Source of the DNA: Sunxiuqinia sp965372405
Lineage (GTDB): Bacteria; Bacteroidota; Bacteroidia; Bacteroidales; Prolixibacteraceae
Reading direction: 5' to 3'
Assembly: GCA_965372405.1 (NCBI GenBank)
Contig: CBDVCE010000011.1
Location: forward strand, 1-64,000
DNA: 64,000 bases
Part shown: piece by piece, positions 1 through 8,213 of the stretch
Layout: every line of letters begins with the position of its first letter
How positions within the stretch are numbered: position 1 is the first letter of the stretch
Position numbers and translations under genes: made by a program
The notes under the pieces: model-generated
The model's input: only the letters and a program-made list of their open reading frames with translations
Databases searched by the model: none
Told to the model about the DNA's origin: nothing

Positions 1-205
1 CTACGGTTGATTTTTCCATAATAGTTTAACCAGCCCCGTATCTTTGGATTTAACAGTGTTGCCAAATCCTGAATAGTGCGCTGTGTTTTGTTATGAAAAT
101 TCAGGGGTCACCCAAAACCAGCTTGCGACTTACTAACTGTTCGAAGCGTTACCCCCGCGCATAAGAGCCTGTCCCGAGAATCGGGAGACTTACACCCTCT
201 GGAAT
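1..205 (-). mobile_element. Decayed group II intron with 3' end of maturase ORF
   Basis: Read on the minus strand, positions about 101 to 1 encode a peptide ending in RGWLNYYGKINR. This matches the C-terminal maturase domain (GIIM) of group II intron reverse transcriptases. An in-frame stop closes the frame just upstream, so no reverse transcriptase is left. Positions 205 to 102 contain GGGTGTAAGTCTCCCGA and AGTTAGTAAGTCGCAAGC, which resemble the structured domain I of such introns. The 5' RNA part therefore appears joined directly to the end of the ORF by internal deletion. The element runs off the left edge. The maturase match is clear; the RNA domain assignment is inference. Confidence 0.6.
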
Positions 206-611
206 TAATTCAATGTACACTTATGTTTAATTTCCCAAAAAGTTGTATTTTAAACATTTTTATACAGCTTCCGGGTAAGTGCACAGAGTGATGCTCATGC
301 TGGGCACACACAAAGTGTCATATGTAATGCGGGTTTCAGCGGTTTTTGGGGCTGCGGCTCGTTGTTGCAACACCGCCAATTCGTCTTTGACGATTGACGG
401 AAAATTTGAAATTATGAATAAACGAATTGGCTCCGTGCGTAATTGAAAGTTCATCACTTTTAATCCCGCACTCCACTTACATAAACGTTAGCAACAAGGT
501 AAATAAAAAAAGAGGCTGATAAATCAGACATCTTAGCCTTTACAAACAGCCTCTTTTGATTATTCTTACCGATAAAATTTTAATATTGAAATTTTAATAA
601 ATATGCTCTTA
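206..611. other. Intergenic region with a long-range inverted repeat
   Basis: No convincing gene is visible. A perfect 10-bp inverted repeat (GCCAATTCGT at 375-384, ACGAATTGGC at 422-431) sits inside a second imperfect pair (TTGTTGCAAC at 362-371, GTTAGCAACAA at 487-497). The stretch before the S41 gene end (500-600) is AT-rich. The layout loosely recalls an integron attC site, but the arm spacing is asymmetric and no integrase or cassette array is visible. Confidence 0.35.
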
Positions 612-1964
612 CTATTGTTGCAATACAAGTTGTTCTTTCTCAATTAGTCTTAAAGTATAGTTTAATACAGTATCCGTATTATTTAAAATATTATCAATAT
701 TCGGAATTACATAGTGGTCAGGAATAATACCATGCTTGTTTGTTAAGGTGCTTGCCGGAGTTTTACATATTTGTCTTGCAACACGTAATAAAAGCTTTGT
801 ATTTTCCAATATAATAAATTTATCATAGGCATTACAAGTGTATGTAGCTCCTGTTTCATCTCCAATAAATATTCCGAGGTTATTTTCTTTAACCAATGAG
901 CAAAAATGACCTGTGGTTGAAGTACATAAACCATTAGTTAATATATATGGCTTGTTTTTGAATGCATTTGGATTTGGTTGAATGGTCTTTTTCAATTTCC
1001 GATACCCTTTAACATCTTCATGAAAATAAGTGTATGGTTTGTTTGCTATATACTGAAGAAGGTATGAACCACACACAGGTTCTCCCCCACCATTTTTTCT
1101 TAAATCAATGATTAAATTCTGAATTTCATTTTCATTAATTTGAAGAAAACAGTCGTCGATAAATGATTTAAATCGTTCTTTATCATACACAAAATGGCGG
1201 ATTGTAATTATCGCCGTATTATTTTCCAAATCTGTATCGAAACAAAGTTGATTCTCACAATCATCTAAGTATGTCTTTGCAAATTGCATGTTTTCGGCCT
1301 GCTTTAATTTTATTTCTTCTATGTTGCCGTTTTGTTTTACTGTTACAGTATAAGAAGCCGGAATATTAAAAAGCAATGAGCAATACCAGGAGAAAACAAT
1401 ATTTGTACTTTCATGTTTCATACTTTCGTTAAAACCATCTGATGATAAATGTTGAAATATCTCTTTTTGCATCTTTTCTACCCCAAGTCCGTTAATTGTC
1501 AGGATTTCAGTTCCCGCAGCCAGCTTATCGAAATTATTTTTGGCATCAATAACATATAATCTGGATCCAACATATTTAACATTCATAGGAAAAAGCAAGG
1601 CGTTTGGTATTACACCGAATTCGGTAGAAAACCACATATCTGTATGCCCACAATTAATAGCCGCGACCACAGACTTACATATCCACAGAAACCCTCCGAT
1701 TGTTGTTGTGTCAGTGATTTTATTGTATTGAATATTAATCAGGCTTTTAAAAGAATCTTCGCTAATAAAAGCATAGGGTTGAGGATGTTTTTTCAGCACT
1801 AGCTCAACCATTTTATTAAAATCTTGCTGATAATCTTTTAAAGCAAGCGTTTTATCGAGATTTTTTGTAGTATCATTTTCATCATTACGCGCCTTGACAC
1901 ATGATTCTTGAAAAAGACATAAGAAAATAAAAGCGGTTAAAAGTAGAATTATATATTTTTTCAT
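612..1964 (-). CDS. S41-family (C-terminal processing type) peptidase, exported
   Basis: Serine peptidase of the S41 tail-specific family, probably acting in the envelope. I start at the ATG at 1964, which gives 450 residues and puts a hydrophobic leader (MKKYIILLLTAFIFLCLF) at the N-terminus. A cysteine follows (QESC), but this is a weak lipobox. A longer frame from 2063 would bury the signal. A CGHTD motif lies near residue 105, a PDZ-like middle part contains TILTINGLG-type sequence, IDLRKNGGG lies near 285-294, and the probable nucleophile serine is in TNGLCTSTTGHF near residue 349. It stands alone and its substrate cannot be told. Family assignment is firm; activity is inferred. Confidence 0.85.
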   Translation of the reverse strand: MKKYIILLLTAFIFLCLFQESCVKARNDENDTTKNLDKTLALKDYQQDFNKMVELVLKKHPQPYAFISEDSFKSLINIQYNKITDTTTIGGFLWICKSVVAAINCGHTDMWFSTEFGVIPNALLFPMNVKYVGSRLYVIDAKNNFDKLAAGTEILTINGLGVEKMQKEIFQHLSSDGFNESMKHESTNIVFSWYCSLLFNIPASYTVTVKQNGNIEEIKLKQAENMQFAKTYLDDCENQLCFDTDLENNTAIITIRHFVYDKERFKSFIDDCFLQINENEIQNLIIDLRKNGGGEPVCGSYLLQYIANKPYTYFHEDVKGYRKLKKTIQPNPNAFKNKPYILTNGLCTSTTGHFCSLVKENNLGIFIGDETGATYTCNAYDKFIILENTKLLLRVARQICKTPASTLTNKHGIIPDHYVIPNIDNILNNTDTVLNYTLRLIEKEQLVLQQ

Positions 1965-2251
1965 TTGTTTCAATTTTATATGTGTTGGAATAGAAAATTG
2001 GGAATCCTGATTACGATCAGACCACACACTTTGCAGTTCCAAAATCTTCTTAATCATAGTCAAGCTTGACTTTTATAATTAATATGAATCCTGGTTGTTT
2101 TCTGTTTAAAAGTTGCAACTACGCAGAGCTTGTCGTTCAGCTTAAGATTGGATGGCTCAATCAAAAGTGATCGGGATTATCTAAGATTAACCTAATCGTT
2201 AGCTACATCTGGTCTCTTTTAGATTTTAAAAAGTTTAGCTTTCAATGCATA

Positions 2252-2647
2252 TTAATTATTTGTCTTTTTCTCAATAATTAAACTTGCCACAAACCATAAA
2301 ACTAATGAGAATAGATAAATAAGTATCCCATAAATGGTGCAAACCATAGTAACTTTTATTGCTCCAAATATCAATGCAGGCTTAACCTCATTTCCTTTTA
2401 GAAATACTTCTTCAATTACCGAGAACATGGTATATATTCCGGTCATCTGACCATAAATCCCGGTTACCAAGGCAAATAATCCCATTGATTTTCCATATCC
2501 AATTTTGCGTAACAGTTTTTCCTTGTTTGGTTGTTTAGAACTATAAGCAAGAACAAAATGATAAATGATCCATGCAGTCGTAATAATTAATAATATTGTT
2601 AGAATTCCCATAAACGTAGGGCCTCCCATAAAAAATAAATCTTTCAT
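2252..2647 (-). CDS. MotA/TolQ/ExbB-like membrane protein
   Basis: Small integral membrane protein of about 131 residues with three hydrophobic segments. It opens with MKDLFFMGGPTFMGILTILL and contains a polar GYGKSMGLFALVTGIYGQMTG stretch followed by a long hydrophobic C-terminal hairpin. The pattern resembles the proton-channel subunits of the MotA/TolQ/ExbB superfamily, but the partner with a peptidoglycan-binding or TolR-like domain is absent. I prefer the start at 2647 over the one at 2707 because the short N-terminus fits the family. It is divergent from the LytTR membrane regulator, which suggests a regulator-target relationship. Function unknown. Confidence 0.7.
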   Translation of the reverse strand: MKDLFFMGGPTFMGILTILLIITTAWIIYHFVLAYSSKQPNKEKLLRKIGYGKSMGLFALVTGIYGQMTGIYTMFSVIEEVFLKGNEVKPALIFGAIKVTMVCTIYGILIYLFSLVLWFVASLIIEKKTNN

Positions 2648-2797
2648 AGTAATATTTTTTGTGATTAATACTTCTGCCAAATTATATGAGATAACGAAAT
2701 CTATCAAGGTCGAATCCAGTTCTTAATAGGTTGTTTGCCGACTCTAACTTGTAATTTTGATTTCTTTGCTAAATTTAGCTAGAAATAATAAAAACGC

Positions 2798-3574
2798 ATG
2801 ATTAAGAAATCAGAAAACATTAATTATCATATCGGATATTGGATTTTAGTAATACTCATTTTAACTGTGGCATTTGGATTTTCATGGGGAAACAATTCTG
2901 CCGCATTTTTCTTTGTTTGCATGCTTCTGCCAATTGTTTTAGGCACCTCCTATTTTTTTAACTATGTACTTGTACCTAAATTTTACCTTACTAAAAGGTA
3001 TAAGCGGTTTGCATTTTATACCTTTTGTACGACTGTTGTGTCGGTATACCTCGAAATGATGGTTTTACTTTTTTCGTATGTATACCTGGTAAATCTTAAC
3101 TATGGGAGTTTAAGCCCAAATGCTGCTGGGTTTGTTCTTTTGGTTGTAGTAATGTATTTACTGGTATTTATAGGGTCGTTTTTCTTAATGATGAGTCAAA
3201 TACGGGAAAACCAAAGAACTATACAAAAGCTTGTTTTAGAAAATGAAAAAATGAAAAAATCGTTTCTTGAAATTATGTCCAACAGGAAAATGATAAAAAT
3301 ACCATACGACGAAATACTTTATATTGAGAGCTTATCGGATTATATCAAGGTAATTACCATTAACACAGAAATTGTAAGCAAGGAAAAAATAGGTCGACTA
3401 GCCGATAGATTACCCGATATTTTTTTAAGAATTCACCGTTCATTTATAATAAATACTGAAAGAATTAAAGAGCGTTCTTTCGATGAGGTTTTAGTTGATG
3501 ATGTTAGACTAAATATTGGCAGAAGCTATAGGAAAGAGGTTAAAGAATTGTTGAATAGTAATACGTCAAATTAA
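2798..3574 (+). CDS. Membrane-bound LytTR DNA-binding regulator
   Basis: A 258-residue regulator with four predicted transmembrane helices in residues 10-135, a short coiled-coil linker (about 135-155, rich in E/N/K) and a C-terminal LytTR DNA-binding domain (about 160-250) with the typical IPYDEILYIESLSDYIKV opening and LPDIFLRIHRSFIIN. It has no histidine-kinase or receiver domain, so it is a one-component membrane-tethered regulator. The closest neighbour is the divergent ExbB-like gene, whose promoter probably shares the roughly 150-bp interval and may be its target. The signal sensed is unknown. Confidence 0.85.
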   Translation: MIKKSENINYHIGYWILVILILTVAFGFSWGNNSAAFFFVCMLLPIVLGTSYFFNYVLVPKFYLTKRYKRFAFYTFCTTVVSVYLEMMVLLFSYVYLVNLNYGSLSPNAAGFVLLVVVMYLLVFIGSFFLMMSQIRENQRTIQKLVLENEKMKKSFLEIMSNRKMIKIPYDEILYIESLSDYIKVITINTEIVSKEKIGRLADRLPDIFLRIHRSFIINTERIKERSFDEVLVDDVRLNIGRSYRKEVKELLNSNTSN

Positions 3575-3590
3575 ATAACAACTACCGCCA

Positions 3591-3689
3591 ATCGAGTACC
3601 CGCCCCACTAGCAATCACTAGCAGTGAGAGGCTTTCACACCACTCCCGAAACATCGGGATACAAGTCTCGTACTGTGCGATTCGCTAAG
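3591..3689 (-). mobile_element. Group II intron 3'-end remnant (domain V/VI-like)
   Basis: On the minus strand this reads CAGTACGAGACTTG, then a CCCGATGTTTCGGG hairpin, AGTGGTGTGAAAGC, and ends GGGTACTCGAT. The order TACGAGAC, GGTGTGA and a terminal TACTCGAT is that of the 3' end of a common bacterial group II intron class. No maturase ORF or 5' half is present nearby, so this is a fragment. The other piece is at 1-205, also on the minus strand; whether they were ever one intron cannot be decided here. Confidence 0.55.
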
Positions 3690-3826
3690 TCATAGAAAAC
3701 AAAACCGTACTTGGTTTTATTTGATAGTAGAGCTCCAGTAAAGAAACATAGCCTCATTGTAACCCTTGCACTTTGTTGCTATATTGTAAATCGGTTCAAA
3801 AGAAATAACTATATAAGAAATCGAAT

Positions 3827-5035
3827 ATGAAGCTTTTACTATTCATTTTTTGCCTGGCATGCCTTTTTATAAGCTGCACCGACAACAATAAAGAAACGCT
3901 AAAAGTAAATGCAGAGTCTGTATCTGCAAAAGTAGATGGCAACATCCTTTCAGGGGCATCGGTGTTGAATGATCTTGACCGATTTGTATGGGGTGGCAGT
4001 GTGGTTAAAAGTGAAGACAATAAATACCACATGCTATATGCCACCTGGGAATGTGGAGATTCCATTCCTAAATTTACGGACTCATGGGTATTGCTTTCCA
4101 AGATAGCCTATGCTGTTTCTGATTATCCTGACAGGGATTTTAAATTTCAGAAAATTGTTTTACAAGGAAGAGCACTTGATGGAGATTCAACAGCCTGGGA
4201 TGCACAGATGGTTCATAATCCACATGTTAAAAAATTCAATAATAAATACTATTTGTATTACGGTGGTGGAACAGATCCGGGCATTCAGCCAAAAGGATCA
4301 AAAGGAGAAAATGTAAATAAACGTAACCGGGTTCAACAGAGCCAGTGTATTGGTGTCATTGAATTTAACAGCTTTGATGATTTAATGAAAGGCAACTTTA
4401 AACGATTAGATACGCCAATTTTAACAGCCCGAACAAGGGTGAAGCCAGACAACATTGTTAATCCTTCACCTGAAGGAACAGAACCGAAACCGGATAATAT
4501 TATTGTGGTTAACCCTTCAGTTGTTCAACGTCCCTCCGATGGGAAATACCTGTTATACTATAAAGGAAATTTCTATAATCCGGGCTGGAGAGGTGTTCAT
4601 GGTGTAGCAATTGGCGACTCTCCAACTGGGCCATTTACAACTACAGATCATTTTGTATTTGATATCCGTAACGAAGATGGCACCATTGCCAGTGGTGAGG
4701 ATCCTTATGTGTGGTATCACAATTCACATGAAAAATTCTATGTGGTGTTTAAGGATTTCTCAGGTAAAGTAACCGAGGGAAAACCAGGCTTGGCCATACT
4801 GGAATCTCATGATGGTATTAAGTGGACAAAACCCAAGAATTCTTTCTTCATGAAAAAGGAGGTTATTCTGGATACCGGAGATACAATAAAAGTGAGTAAT
4901 CTTGAACGTCCGCAATTATTAATCGACCAGGATGGGAATCCTACGGTTTTATATTCGGCTTGCTCTTTAGGAGGCGTAGGAAATAAAACTGATGGAAGCA
5001 CTTTTAATGTGCATATTCCGTTAAAGACAAAATAG
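3827..5035 (+). CDS. Lipoprotein with five-bladed beta-propeller glycosidase fold
   Basis: A 402-residue exported protein with a lipoprotein signal (MKLLLFIFCLACLFISC, cysteine at residue 17), so probably anchored in the outer membrane or periplasm. Recurrent blade-like motifs such as NPHVKKFNNKYYLYYGGG, NPSVVQRPSDGKYLLYYKG and EDPYVWYHNSHEKFYVVFKD are typical of GH43/GH32/GH117-type five-bladed propellers. The acidic residues in EDPYVW and ERPQLL positions are candidate catalytic or binding residues. Substrate is not predictable. No SusCD pair is next to it, although a sialidase lies 2 kb downstream. Confidence 0.7.
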   Translation: MKLLLFIFCLACLFISCTDNNKETLKVNAESVSAKVDGNILSGASVLNDLDRFVWGGSVVKSEDNKYHMLYATWECGDSIPKFTDSWVLLSKIAYAVSDYPDRDFKFQKIVLQGRALDGDSTAWDAQMVHNPHVKKFNNKYYLYYGGGTDPGIQPKGSKGENVNKRNRVQQSQCIGVIEFNSFDDLMKGNFKRLDTPILTARTRVKPDNIVNPSPEGTEPKPDNIIVVNPSVVQRPSDGKYLLYYKGNFYNPGWRGVHGVAIGDSPTGPFTTTDHFVFDIRNEDGTIASGEDPYVWYHNSHEKFYVVFKDFSGKVTEGKPGLAILESHDGIKWTKPKNSFFMKKEVILDTGDTIKVSNLERPQLLIDQDGNPTVLYSACSLGGVGNKTDGSTFNVHIPLKTK

Positions 5036-5189
5036 AATTTGCCATTGAAAAAAACTTAAGTTCGCTTCCCCAATGGAATCACCTTAATATCAACTGTTAA
5101 GGAATGTAAATACATAAACTAATCGTTTCAATTTGTTGTTGATTTATAGTGTTATTCTCTCTTATTCATTCACTTAAAATCACTACATC

Positions 5190-6080
5190 ATGGAAAAAAT
5201 ATTGATTACAGGTTGCAGCTCAGGCTTTGGTTTCAACTCGGCCAAATACTTAGCTGAAAGAGGTCACCATGTGTTTGCAACTATGCGAAACATTTTTGGA
5301 AAGAATGAACAGGCAGCCATAGATTTAGAAGACTTTGCAAAGTCAAACGGCTTTAAGCTTGAGGTTCTTGAAATGGATGTCACCTCAGACGATAGCGTAA
5401 ATTTTGCTGCTGCACAACTTCCGGCTATCGATGTACTTATTAACAATGCAGGAATGGGATGGGGCGGCCCTGTTGAGTCCTTCTCTTCGAATGAAGTACT
5501 TGCTCAACTGGATTTAAATATTGTTGGAACGCTTCGTGTTGCCAGAGCAGTGCTGCCAGGTATGCGAGCCCAAAAATCTGGTCTTATTATTCAAACAAGT
5601 TCCATTGCCGGACGATGTGCCTTCCCTGGATTTGGAATTTACCATGCCAGCAAGTGGGGATTGGAAGGCGTAAGTGAAGCGCTTCGTTATGAACTTGCTC
5701 CATTGGGCATTGATGTGTGCATTGTTGAACCGGGCCCATTCGATACAAATTTCTTTGGCAACATTGTTAATCCGGCAGACTCTGAAATTGCAAATGATTA
5801 CAAACATGTTGGTGAATTCTTTGATGGTTTTGGGCAACAGGTTATGAGTTTATTTGAAGATGAGAATGCCCCTACTGACTCGAAGATTATTGTAAAAATC
5901 TATTCTGATCTAATTGATTTGCCAGCAGGACAACGCCCCTTACGAACTATTGGCGGAATAGATTTTGGACTTCAGGAGCTTAATGATGCCGTTGAGCCTA
6001 TCCGTAAAGCTGGTCTTGAATCAATGGGAATTGCTGAAATGGATGGAGCAATCGTTAAGAAACAACTGCATAAAGATTAG
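5190..6080 (+). CDS. SDR-family oxidoreductase
   Basis: Short-chain dehydrogenase/reductase of 296 residues. The Rossmann cofactor motif TGCSSGFG is at residues 7-14, NNAG at 85-88, and the catalytic set is Ser138 (QTSSIAG), Tyr151 and Lys155 (YHASK). The length and C-terminal extension fit the classical SDR group that acts on ketones or alcohols of unknown nature. It stands alone: 154 bp follow the glycosidase-like gene and an intrinsic terminator closes it. Confidence 0.92.
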   Translation: MEKILITGCSSGFGFNSAKYLAERGHHVFATMRNIFGKNEQAAIDLEDFAKSNGFKLEVLEMDVTSDDSVNFAAAQLPAIDVLINNAGMGWGGPVESFSSNEVLAQLDLNIVGTLRVARAVLPGMRAQKSGLIIQTSSIAGRCAFPGFGIYHASKWGLEGVSEALRYELAPLGIDVCIVEPGPFDTNFFGNIVNPADSEIANDYKHVGEFFDGFGQQVMSLFEDENAPTDSKIIVKIYSDLIDLPAGQRPLRTIGGIDFGLQELNDAVEPIRKAGLESMGIAEMDGAIVKKQLHKD

Positions 6081-6107
6081 ATAATTTTAATTCATCCAAT
6101 TAATATT

Positions 6108-6142
6108 AACCCGGAAAAGCTTTTGCTCTTTCGGGTTTTTTT
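6108..6142 (+). terminator. Intrinsic terminator after SDR gene
   Basis: The stem AACCCGGAAAAGC / GCTCTTTCGGGTT has a TTTT loop and is followed by a run of seven T. It lies 28 bp after the SDR stop codon on the plus strand. Confidence 0.85.
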
Positions 6143-6455
6143 AACTCATCTTCAATCATTTTCATTTTACTTATTGTAATTCTTCTGTTTACATCCCAAT
6201 TATTGATTTTGTTGACCTTCAGATATTTCTGCAACTAAAAAGAAATCGAAGAAAGCATAAACAATAAAAACTAATCAATTGTTTTGATATTTAATCAAAC
6301 AAAAAACATAATCATCATACTGATTTTCGCTAATTCAAATCGTTATTCATTGAATAAATAGAAATACACAATACAATAAGTAAGCTATAACTACTTACAA
6401 ACGAATAAACACTAACATACATACCATTAATACTGAACTACTAAAAATCAATTTC
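6143..6455. other. AT-rich intergenic region
   Basis: I see no ORF, RNA gene or repeat here. The stretch is very AT-rich and presumably holds the promoter of the DUF1353-like gene, but no clean TAnnTTTG box stands out. Confidence 0.5.
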
Positions 6456-6992
6456 ATGGATAACCAAGAAAAACCAATTATTGATGATGAGAATGGCTGT
6501 TTAAAAACCGAGAAAACTAAAGTCTGGAAATTTGTTCATCATAAAGATTACGAATACAAAAGCAATTTATTGAACCGAACTTGTGATTTTAACTGGCTAA
6601 GCATTTCTGCGGATGGCACTATTACCGTTAAGGGTTCACATAAAAATGGCTATACCTGGGATGGTTGCACTCCTAAGAAGAATTTCGCACATATTACATG
6701 GGGAAATTTTGATGGTCAACTTTACCGTTTTAAAAAGGGTGATTATAAACCTTATGCCTATTACGCATCCATGATCCACGATGTTTTATATCAATACAAA
6801 CGCTGTGTCCCGGTTACCCGAAAGGAAACTGATAAAATATTTCATGAGATGCTGAAGGATGCAGGCTTTATGTGGGCGGGTGTTTTTTATATTGGAGTTC
6901 GTGCGCTTGGATGGATATATAGCGGATGGAAATACAAAACGACGGAAGAAATTGAAAAAGAAACGACTGAACTTCTCGATACTAATGAATAG
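6456..6992 (+). CDS. DUF1353-like protein
   Basis: A 178-residue soluble protein. It contains GYTWDGCTPKKNF, YYASMIHDVLYQYKR and DKIFHEMLKDAG, the order of conserved motifs of the DUF1353 family, which is also found in phages. Conserved His and Asp residues (IHD and the following D of TDKIFHEM) look like metal or catalytic positions, but the family's function is not established. It precedes the sialidase by 54 bp in the same direction and could be co-transcribed with it. Confidence 0.7.
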   Translation: MDNQEKPIIDDENGCLKTEKTKVWKFVHHKDYEYKSNLLNRTCDFNWLSISADGTITVKGSHKNGYTWDGCTPKKNFAHITWGNFDGQLYRFKKGDYKPYAYYASMIHDVLYQYKRCVPVTRKETDKIFHEMLKDAGFMWAGVFYIGVRALGWIYSGWKYKTTEEIEKETTELLDTNE

Positions 6993-7046
6993 TAGGATTA
7001 AAAAAAATAGTGTACTTTAAACACCATAATTTAACTGAAAACACCA

Positions 7047-8180
7047 ATGAGAATTACACTAACAATCCTTATTTCATTTATAAGCTTTTTAGCTATCTCA
7101 CAAAACCCAAATGCTCAAATAGCTGCCGGAGCATATTCTCAAAATTTATTTAGCGAAGAAATGAACCCCGAAGTTTCTTGCTACCGGATACCTGCAATTA
7201 TAACAGCTACCAATGGCGATTTAATTGCAGCCATTGACGAGCGAGTACCTTCATGTGGTGACCTTAAATGGAGCAAAGACATTAACATCGTTATTCGCCG
7301 AAGCTCAGACAATGGAAACACCTGGTCTGACATTGAAACAATTATTGATTTCACATTTGGGCAATCGGCATCCGATCCATCAATGATTCTTGACGAAACT
7401 ACTGGTGAGATCTTCTTATTCTATAACTACATGGATTTAGATAAGGAGAAAGATGTGTTTTACCTGCATGTCGTAAAAAGTATGGATAATGGAGAAACAT
7501 GGAGTACACCTGTTGATATTACTTCACAGATTGCCAAAGAAGAGTGGCATGGTGATTTTAAGTTTATTACATCTGGAAGGGGAATACAGACCCGCTCAGG
7601 CAAATTGGTACATACACTGGTGAACTTAGAAAAAGGGCTTCATCTTTTTGGTAGTGATGACCATGGTAAAAGCTGGTATTTAATTGACACACCAATTCAG
7701 CCAGCCAATGAATCAAAAATCATAGAACTGAATGATGGCAAATGGATGATTAACAGCCGTGTGAACGGACAAAAACTAAGGTATATCCATACTTCAGGCA
7801 ATGAAGGTATAAGCTGGGATTCGAAACCCGACACCACATTAATTGATCCGAATTGTAATGCCAGCATTATCAGATATACTTCGGTTAAAGATGGTTTCAA
7901 GAAAAACAGGCTTCTATTTTCAAATGCAAAAAAGATTGATGGTCGTGAAAACATGACCGTACGGATTAGCTATGATGAAGGCAAAAGCTGGTCGGATGGC
8001 AAAACTATTTATACAGGTGGCTCAGCCTATTCATCAATGAGCATTTTGAAGAATGGTGACATTGGCTTATTCTTTGAAAAAGACGACTATAAAGAAAATT
8101 CATTCGTCCGGTTTTCATTGGAATGGCTAACTGAGGGTAAGGATAAATACAAAAAAGCAAATAAAAGAAGAAAGAAATAA
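7047..8180 (+). CDS. Exo-alpha-sialidase (GH33-like)
   Basis: A 377-residue exported protein with a signal peptide at residues 1-18 or so. The CYRIP motif (arginine of the triad that binds the carboxylate) appears near residue 46, followed by Asp-box repeats SSDNGNTW, SMDNGETW, SDDHGKSW and SYDEGKSW spaced along a six-bladed propeller. A further arginine of the triad may lie in the INSRVNGQ region. It probably releases terminal sialic acid from glycans. No nan catabolic genes are adjacent. The call is strong at family level; linkage specificity is unknown. Confidence 0.88.
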   Translation: MRITLTILISFISFLAISQNPNAQIAAGAYSQNLFSEEMNPEVSCYRIPAIITATNGDLIAAIDERVPSCGDLKWSKDINIVIRRSSDNGNTWSDIETIIDFTFGQSASDPSMILDETTGEIFLFYNYMDLDKEKDVFYLHVVKSMDNGETWSTPVDITSQIAKEEWHGDFKFITSGRGIQTRSGKLVHTLVNLEKGLHLFGSDDHGKSWYLIDTPIQPANESKIIELNDGKWMINSRVNGQKLRYIHTSGNEGISWDSKPDTTLIDPNCNASIIRYTSVKDGFKKNRLLFSNAKKIDGRENMTVRISYDEGKSWSDGKTIYTGGSAYSSMSILKNGDIGLFFEKDDYKENSFVRFSLEWLTEGKDKYKKANKRRKK

Positions 8181-8213
8181 GCCGAGCAGAATTGGATGTT
8201 CTGGCTTCTAAGA

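Noticed and set aside
260..457. 65-codon minus-strand ORF
   Set aside because: It shows no family pattern, covers the inverted repeat, and has odd composition.
3796..4101. 101-codon minus-strand ORF
   Set aside because: Shadow of the lipoprotein glycosidase-like gene.
8181..8213. Terminator between sialidase and malQ
   Set aside because: The possible stem is interrupted and no T-run follows on either strand.
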